A DNA stretch of 64,000 nt. It comes from Pisolithus tinctorius (lineage: Eukaryota > Basidiomycota > Agaricomycetes > Boletales > Pisolithaceae). The notes beneath the pieces are model-generated. The model saw nothing but the letters and a program-made list of their open reading frames with translations. It was not told the DNA's origin and ran no database searches. Within the stretch, counting starts at the first letter, position 1. Each line of letters starts with the position of its first letter. The translations under genes and the position numbers were made by a program. Shown here piece by piece: positions 58,622-64,000 of the stretch. The DNA lies in the NCBI GenBank assembly GCA_024663395.1, contig JANFAH010000054.1, positions 62,001 to 126,000 on the forward strand, in the 5' to 3' direction.

Positions 58622-59048
58622 TACTATTTTTGACTTTTTGTGACTATTGTGACTTTTTGGGAAGGAATCTACTATCGTTACCCATGTCCTGCAGGCATGG
58701 CTGCACTGTTCTCACTGATTTTGGTCTTGTTCAAACCACCTAATTCATGGCTTTCAGTAGATACCATGTACATTCAAATTGATGGAGGTTCCAAAGAGAT
58801 ATTGTGGTTTTTCTCTCAGACAGTGTGCATCACACCAATGGCACAATATCTCTGAATTTTCAGACATTTTCTAGTCTTCTTGGCTTAGATGTATCATCAC
58901 TTAGTTGTCTCAATAGATTCTGTTCACTTTTCATTCTTCAAAATGCTGTATATGGCCCAAAAAAAAGTACAGATAGCAGACTCCTTCCCAAAAAGTCACA
59001 AATAGTCACAATAGTCACAAAAAAGTCACAAAAAAGTCAAAAATAGTA
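58622..59048 (+). mobile_element. Small DNA element with TACTATTTTTGACTTTTT ends
   Basis: A 427-bp segment bounded by inverted repeats, TACTATTTTTGACTTTTTGT on the left and the same sequence inverted on the right, with extra copies of GTGACTTTTTT in the right repeat. The inside has a plus-strand frame with VDTMYIQIDGGSKE, faintly like transposase fragments; the family is not known. It looks like a non-autonomous deletion derivative. Confidence 0.55.
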
Positions 59049-60468
59049 ATGTGTTAATTTCCTGATGTTTTATATAGTGTCAGTCATGAACAGGGGTGTG
59101 TCTTCAGATAAGATGTCACTACCCATCTGTGGCTGATTGTGTAAGGAGTGGTTGGGTGGCTGCAATCATTGGGGTTGGGTAGGAGTGGCTGGCTTTGGGG
59201 AGCCTGCATGGGATTTCAGTGTGGTGCATCTGGGGTTGGGCAGTGGGCCCACTTGCTTAGATTTTAGGGCTGTTTGGGTTTCAATTTGGCTGGTGGACTA
59301 TATCTCTCCCACTGGAGCAAAGCAACACAGGTCTTGTACCCCAATAAGGAAATGGAACCATGTATGAACATGGGATGTATGTCATAACCCCAGAGGGGCC
59401 AAGTAAAGTACAAAGTGGGAGTAACAGCAGACACCCCAACAAACAAGACATCAAATATACAATGTAGATAAAAGGTAGCTACTGCATGAGAGGAAGTCCT
59501 CATGAGATGAGAATGTCTGTTCATCAACCTGCATCCTTGCTTGACCACACTGAGTCCTGAGTTCCTCACCCTTGCCCACTATCACACCTGTACCTAGTAC
59601 TCTGAGCACACATCATTGCTATCAAACCTCACACCTAGGCAGTCCCTTCACTTCCAAGGAATTGATATCTGAGCAACTCATGTCTATGCTACATGATGTG
59701 AATATGCAGTATCTGCAAAGATCCACTCACCCTGAGAAAGCAATACTTTGTGCTCTTGATATATGTACACAAGTGTAAGCAAAAGGCAGTTGAGTCACAT
59801 TGACTCCCTGGTAGAAGAATGCAATAGTCAACAATTCAGAGATGAGGGGTAGAGACAATCTATGTCCCTCATTTAGTCTAAATGATGGATTTGTGATCAT
59901 ACCAACTGCTGCTAAAGAATCCTGGGCATGAGGAGAATGGAACCAAAGTTCCATCAACCATCACCCACCCATCACACCAAACAGTACATGAATTTTCCTC
60001 AACCTACTGCTTGGCTTCCTCCTTCTCTACCTCCATTGGCCAAATCGCAGCCTGGTGGAATTCTTGGCCACAGATTGCAATGTCAGACAGTCCCATATCC
60101 AACACCAGCCCATAATGCCACCATGGTTGTGCTGATTGCATTCCCATAGTGCCCAAAATGATAGAGACCAATAGCAAGCTGTGCAGCTACACCTCCAACC
60201 ATGAGATATTTGCAAATGCATCAAAAGGTACCCTCATCCACCAAGATGTGAGTACAACCAAGAGTTCTGCAGCAATGATGATGGAAAAGGTACAATTCAG
60301 AAGCTCTTGAATAGTAGCATCAGGCTCCTGAGAAGCAAGAAATTCAGTTGAGAAATTGGCAAGACACCTGAAGAGTAATCCTAAAGTGTCTCTGATGATA
60401 AAATGGGGCATATCTCCAACAGCAGCAGCAAGTGAAATGTATGATACACCATCAGAAATCCTTCAATT
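59049..60468. other. Unassigned TE-zone sequence
   Basis: 1.4 kb of CpG-poor DNA. Frames such as 59928-60149 (plus) and 60187-60411 (minus) show no motif. No terminal repeats were found. Confidence 0.45.
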
Positions 60469-61456
60469 AGTACATCCAAAAGTAGACAGGGTGAGTCAGA
60501 TGTCAACAGGGGTCAAGCTTTGGGGGTCTGTGGGGTGACAGGAGCATAAGGGATCACAACTTTCCCCCCCTAACTGTCCTCTCAGTGAAGCAAGTAAAAA
60601 CTTCATGAACAAGGCTCCATTGGAAGAGAGGATGAAGGGGGAGCATCTTCTGCTGTATCTTGCAATAAGGAGGCAAGATGTGCATCATACTCATCATGGA
60701 TGTGATCAGGGAGAGTGGAGAACAGTAGATTATACTGTAGCTGTCACAATTTTGGAAGAATGATGGATGAGACTGGTATGAAGACATTGCAGGGAGCAGG
60801 GAGAAAGGATCCATATGCTTCTTGGACTGGAGAGACTGAAACAACCACATAAGACCTTTCCAAGCAAATGACAGACCTGAGGCAACCAAAGAATGTCCTC
60901 CTAGAGGTCATACTGACAAAAAGAATGTGCTGTCTGAGCTGGATGGGCTGAGAGGGGGCAGATGAGGATGGGATGTACCAGTATGCTTAAGGATGGAAGC
61001 TGGTAGGAACTCCTGGTAGATATATGTAGCCATTGTCCCTAGCAAAGGGGACAAGTGAAATGATTGATGTGGAGGTGGCCATATCAGAAGAATTAGCAAA
61101 ATGAGTGTCTTTTGGAGGGAGTGCTGTAGAAATGTGTGGAGTGCACAAATCCTTTCCAATTCTGGAAGGTAGGATCACATGGCTGAGCACTACAAGTGAG
61201 TGTGGGAATGGTGTCAGTATCTGCAGAATTGGTGGAGATACATTGAAAACTGGAATGCTGTACATGGGCACTTAAGAATTTTCATTGGCACTTAACTTGC
61301 TCCCTTTCTTTTTCTTTGGCATTGATGACTTGTTCTTGTGTGAGGGATGACTGCCGACATTTCTGGCTGTCCTTCTTCACATGAGGGCTATGGTCTTCAT
61401 CTCCATTCATCAGCTGGATCCATGTCCACCTCACCAAACACCTTTGGTGTGTGACA
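60469..61456 (-). mobile_element. LTR-A copy 4, truncated
   Basis: Homologous to copy 3, keeping the TGTCACACACC end (61456) and ORF159 but lacking the TATA-side part, so it is 3'-truncated relative to its coding direction. No target duplication can be tested. CpG-poor. Confidence 0.75.
60603..61082 (-). pseudogene. LTR-A ORF159 copy 4, nonsense-mutated
   Basis: Same start (MATSTSIISLVPFARDNGY), same stop and exactly 480 bp, but a TAA interrupts it after PTSFHP (about residue 30). No net length change has occurred over the whole frame. It groups with copy 3 by sequence and by its tail region. Confidence 0.5.
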
Positions 61457-61635
61457 CCACTCATCAAGTAGTACATGGCTATGGTGTGTCAGGCTCAATT
61501 GTCCAGATGGTCTTGCAGAGTCCAGCAACCTTGCAGGGGATTTCACATCTGCAGTCAGTAGTATGACATGGCCATTGATGAACAGACACATTCCTGTAGC
61601 TAAATATGACTTGTATGAATGGCAGCTTGCACATA

Positions 61636-62175
61636 CAGTGGCTCAAAAAACTGACTGCATGTTTGTATGTTTTACATTAGTTATGACTAAATGCAATAAC
61701 CCCTAACCCTAGCCCTAAACCATGAGTGTATGAAATAGGGTACTTACTCTTGGCTTTCTATTGGTCCATGAATCAAGTGATTTGGATAGGAATTGATAGA
61801 ATAGCAGCCATTTGAAAATGACATGTCATGCAGTCAGTTTTTTGACTTTAAGTTTTGATTACATAGTTTTGAGTTTAACAAAGTTTAAAATGCTGTGAGG
61901 TGCTTACTAATGCTTACATGGTATATCACATGGTCTATTTGATGATTTGTCATCATACAAACAATGCCAAACAATGAATTGGGTCCATCAAGGCTCCCTC
62001 TTCTACCCCAACTCATGAAACCACCCTCCTGGTCCATCTGGGCCATTTTCTCAGAGTAATCCCCATAAATATTGGTGCCCACTACAGTAATGTCATCAGG
62101 GTATATGTCCAACACAATCAAACCCTTAAAAAATCTGCTTTCAGTCATCCCTGTGCTGTTTCCCCCACCCATACT
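61636..62175 (-). mobile_element. Single-arm relative of palindrome 1
   Basis: Begins CAGTGGCTCAAAAAACTGAC after TA and matches the arm of palindrome 1 for about 540 bp, including the telomere-like motif and the unknown frame (61885-62187 minus). The match breaks at CCCATAC (62175), where another insertion begins. The other arm is not present in the window. Confidence 0.75.
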
Positions 62176-62868
62176 GTTATGCTGCACTCACATGTTTTCC
62201 TTTTGCAGATGCTTTACGTACTCATTTGCACCCGCTCCACCTCCTGAGGCATTCCCTTTCCCCACAAGCCACTGTCTATGCAGTTGGACTTGCATTCTGT
62301 ATGTTTCCCCTTTGTCATGCTTTCCTTTTATGGTAGACCCCTGTCTACCCCATGTTGTACTATAACCAGACTTTGTGTCTGTTCCCCTTTCTTCTGTGAT
62401 CCACTGGTGGCCCTGATCCATGCAGTCATGTGACACATTCACCCTGGTTACCCTGGTGTGTCTGTTTGACCCTGCATACGTCATGTACACAGTTAGTCCC
62501 TTTTCCCTCATTCACCCCATTTACCCTTGTGCCTGCAGACGTGGTTGTACATGCAGTCCTGCTGTGCAGTGACTCACTATGATGTGTCTTGCCTTAACAA
62601 GGAGGTGGGTGAATGGGTTGAATGTGTGTTCAAATGTTTGCCCTTAGGTACCTACATATGTATATAAACCCACATGTATCATACCTGGCCCTCATTCGAA
62701 ATCTACTTTGCAACCTGCCTTAGCTCTGCTCACTGTACCCAAGAGGACTCGACAGTACGACTTCAGCTGGCCAAGACTAGTGCTCCAACACTAGTGAAGT
62801 TAAATATGCATCACCTCTCACACAGTCATGTGCTTGTGTTAACACACTCGATTTGTGATGCAATATGA
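62176..62868 (+). mobile_element. Putative LTR-C, interrupted by LTR-A copy 5
   Basis: The sequence starts TGTTATGCTGCACTC exactly where the palindrome-1 relative is broken. It contains a TATA-like TATATAAACCC at about 62660 followed by pyrimidine-rich sequence, as in an LTR. CpG is present (CATTCGAAAT, GACTCGACAGTACGAC), so it is younger than its surroundings. LTR-A copy 5 is inserted after GCAATATGA. The other end is not visible. Confidence 0.4.
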
Positions 62869-64000
62869 TGTCACACACCAAAGGTGTTGTGGACATGGTT
62901 ACAGCTGACTCTGCCTAACTCATCGACGAGTTGCGCACAATGCCCAAGCATGCAGATGAAGACTAAAGGCCTCATGCGTAGAAAGACTGTTGGACGTTAA
63001 CAGTCATCCTTCGCACAAGAACGAGTCATCAGTGCTAAAGAGAAAAGAGGAAGCGAGTTAAGCGCATTAAAGGTTTTTAGCGCCCGTGTACAGCATTCTG
63101 GTTTTCGTCATATCTCCACCATTTCCAAAGATATCGACTCCATTCCCATGCTCACTTAAAGTGCTCAGCCCCACGATTCTTCCTTCCAAATTTGGAGAGG
63201 ATCCTCGCACCCTGCGCGTTTCTACAGCACTCCATCCATCAGACGCTCATTTCACTAAGTCCATCAATCATGGCCACCTCTTCGTCAATCATCTTGCTTG
63301 TCTCATTTGCCAGAGACAATGGCTACGTATATCTGCCAGGCATTCCCACCAGCTTCCGTCCTGAAGCCCCCTGGTTCATCCCATCATTGTCAGCCCGGTC
63401 TCATCCCATGCAGCTTGGTCAGCGTGTTCTCCTTGTCAGTATGACTTCCAGAAGGACGTTCTTTGGTCGCCTCAGGTCTGTCACTCGGTTAGAAAGGTCT
63501 TATGTGGTCATTTCAGTCTCCCCAGTTGATGAAGCATATGGATTGTTCCTCCCTGCTCCCTGCACCGTCTTTGTTCCAGTCTTGTCCATCATTCTTCCCA
63601 CATTGCGACAGCTGCCATATAATCTACTGTCCTCCAGCCTCCCTGATTGCATTCATGATGAGTATGACATGCATCTTGCCTTCTTACTGCAAGATCCAGC
63701 AGAAGATGTCCCCCCTTCTCCTCCTCCTCCATCAGAGCCCTGTTCATGAAGTTTTTGTTAACTTCGCTGAGAGGATGGAAGGGTGGGAGACGCGATCACA
63801 TATGCTCTCATTGCCCCACAGACCCCCAATGCCCTAGCCCCCTTTGACACCTGACTCATGCCCTTCAATTCTGGAATTAATACTTCCCTATCTGGAAACA
63901 CTGTCCATCTGTCATGCCGTCTTTGGGTCTAGAGATGTCTCTGCCGAGATCTAACTTGCATCGCCACCCCCTAATGTGATATCAGTGCGCTTACTCAGTT
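62869..64000 (+). mobile_element. LTR-A copy 5, young copy, cut by the window end
   Basis: Starts TGTCACACACCAAAGG at 62869 after ATGA and continues to the window end. Unlike copies 1-4 it keeps many CpGs: all eight CpGs between 62924 and 63056 are TG or CA in copy 1. It carries an open ORF159 at 63270-63749. It may be a full retrotransposon LTR whose interior lies to the right, beyond 64000, or another solo LTR. Confidence 0.8.
63270..63749 (+). CDS. LTR-A ORF159 copy 5, best-preserved copy, unknown protein
   Basis: An open frame of 159 codons, MATSSSIILLVSFARDNGY to PPPPSEPCS. The ATG context is strong (A at -3, G at +4). It has more Arg than the decayed copies (GRLRSVTRLERSY where others read GCLRSV), as expected of a less mutated sequence. 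No signal peptide, catalytic motif or known domain is recognised; a hydrophobic stretch CTVFVPVLSIILPTL lies in the second half and a Pro/Glu-rich tail at the end. Its position in U3 upstream of the LTR promoter means expression would need a promoter further upstream or read-through. It could be a host-derived or element-specific accessory gene, or a relic frame. Confidence 0.5.
   Translation: MATSSSIILLVSFARDNGYVYLPGIPTSFRPEAPWFIPSLSARSHPMQLGQRVLLVSMTSRRTFFGRLRSVTRLERSYVVISVSPVDEAYGLFLPAPCTVFVPVLSIILPTLRQLPYNLLSSSLPDCIHDEYDMHLAFLLQDPAEDVPPSPPPPSEPCS

Overview
The window looks like nuclear DNA of a filamentous basidiomycete, most likely an Agaricomycete. Evidence: housekeeping genes with many short introns (mostly 44-65 nt, GT-AG, one GC-AG), a HAL-type kinase, MED14 and FAR-17a genes of fungal type, a BTB-type pseudogene of the kind amplified in mushrooms, and mixed Copia, LTR and Tc1-like elements. 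No species is claimed. Exon models were built by hand from splice sites and family knowledge. Every multi-exon model keeps an open frame, and its exon lengths sum to a multiple of three.

Three compartments are visible. (1) 1 to about 33,700 is transposon territory, almost without CpG. It holds a solo-LTR family (LTR-A, about 1.8 kb, 4-bp target duplications), a second solo-LTR family (LTR-B, about 0.72 kb, 5-bp duplications), two decayed Copia elements, four large inverted-repeat palindromes (at least two with Tc1-like TA-flanked ends), a Tc1-like transposase fragment and a dead BTB-type gene. One Copia element (25,351-30,931) carries three solo LTRs inserted in or at the edge of it. (2) About 33,715 to 57,500 is a CpG-rich gene island: an EF-hand-like protein, PRP28 (divergent pair), a HAL4/HAL5-like kinase, acireductone dioxygenase ADI1 and argininosuccinate lyase ARG4 (divergent pair), the t-SNARE SSO1, a FAR-17a/AIG1-like membrane protein, MED14 and a single-pass membrane protein. 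They cover splicing, signalling, methionine salvage, arginine synthesis, exocytosis and transcription, with no sign of one shared pathway. (3) About 57,700 to 64,000 is transposon territory again, with a MITE, another small DNA element, a broken LTR-A copy, one arm of a palindromic element, and, from about 62,180, younger CpG-containing insertions including a fresh LTR-A copy cut by the window edge.

The most unusual signal is in LTR-A. Five copies carry a frame of exactly 159 codons that begins at the same ATG (four open, one with a nonsense codon), upstream of a TATA box, in the position of a U3-encoded gene. A frame-breaking length difference between subfamilies lies within 20 bp upstream of that ATG, but there is no net length change within the 480 bp of the frame. 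I recognise no domain in it. Other notable points are the sharp CpG-decay boundaries, a target-site duplication whose two copies differ only at an ancestral CpG, a BTB-type gene with two Arg-to-stop changes of CpG-decay type, and palindromes whose outer arms are nearly identical while their inner parts have diverged.
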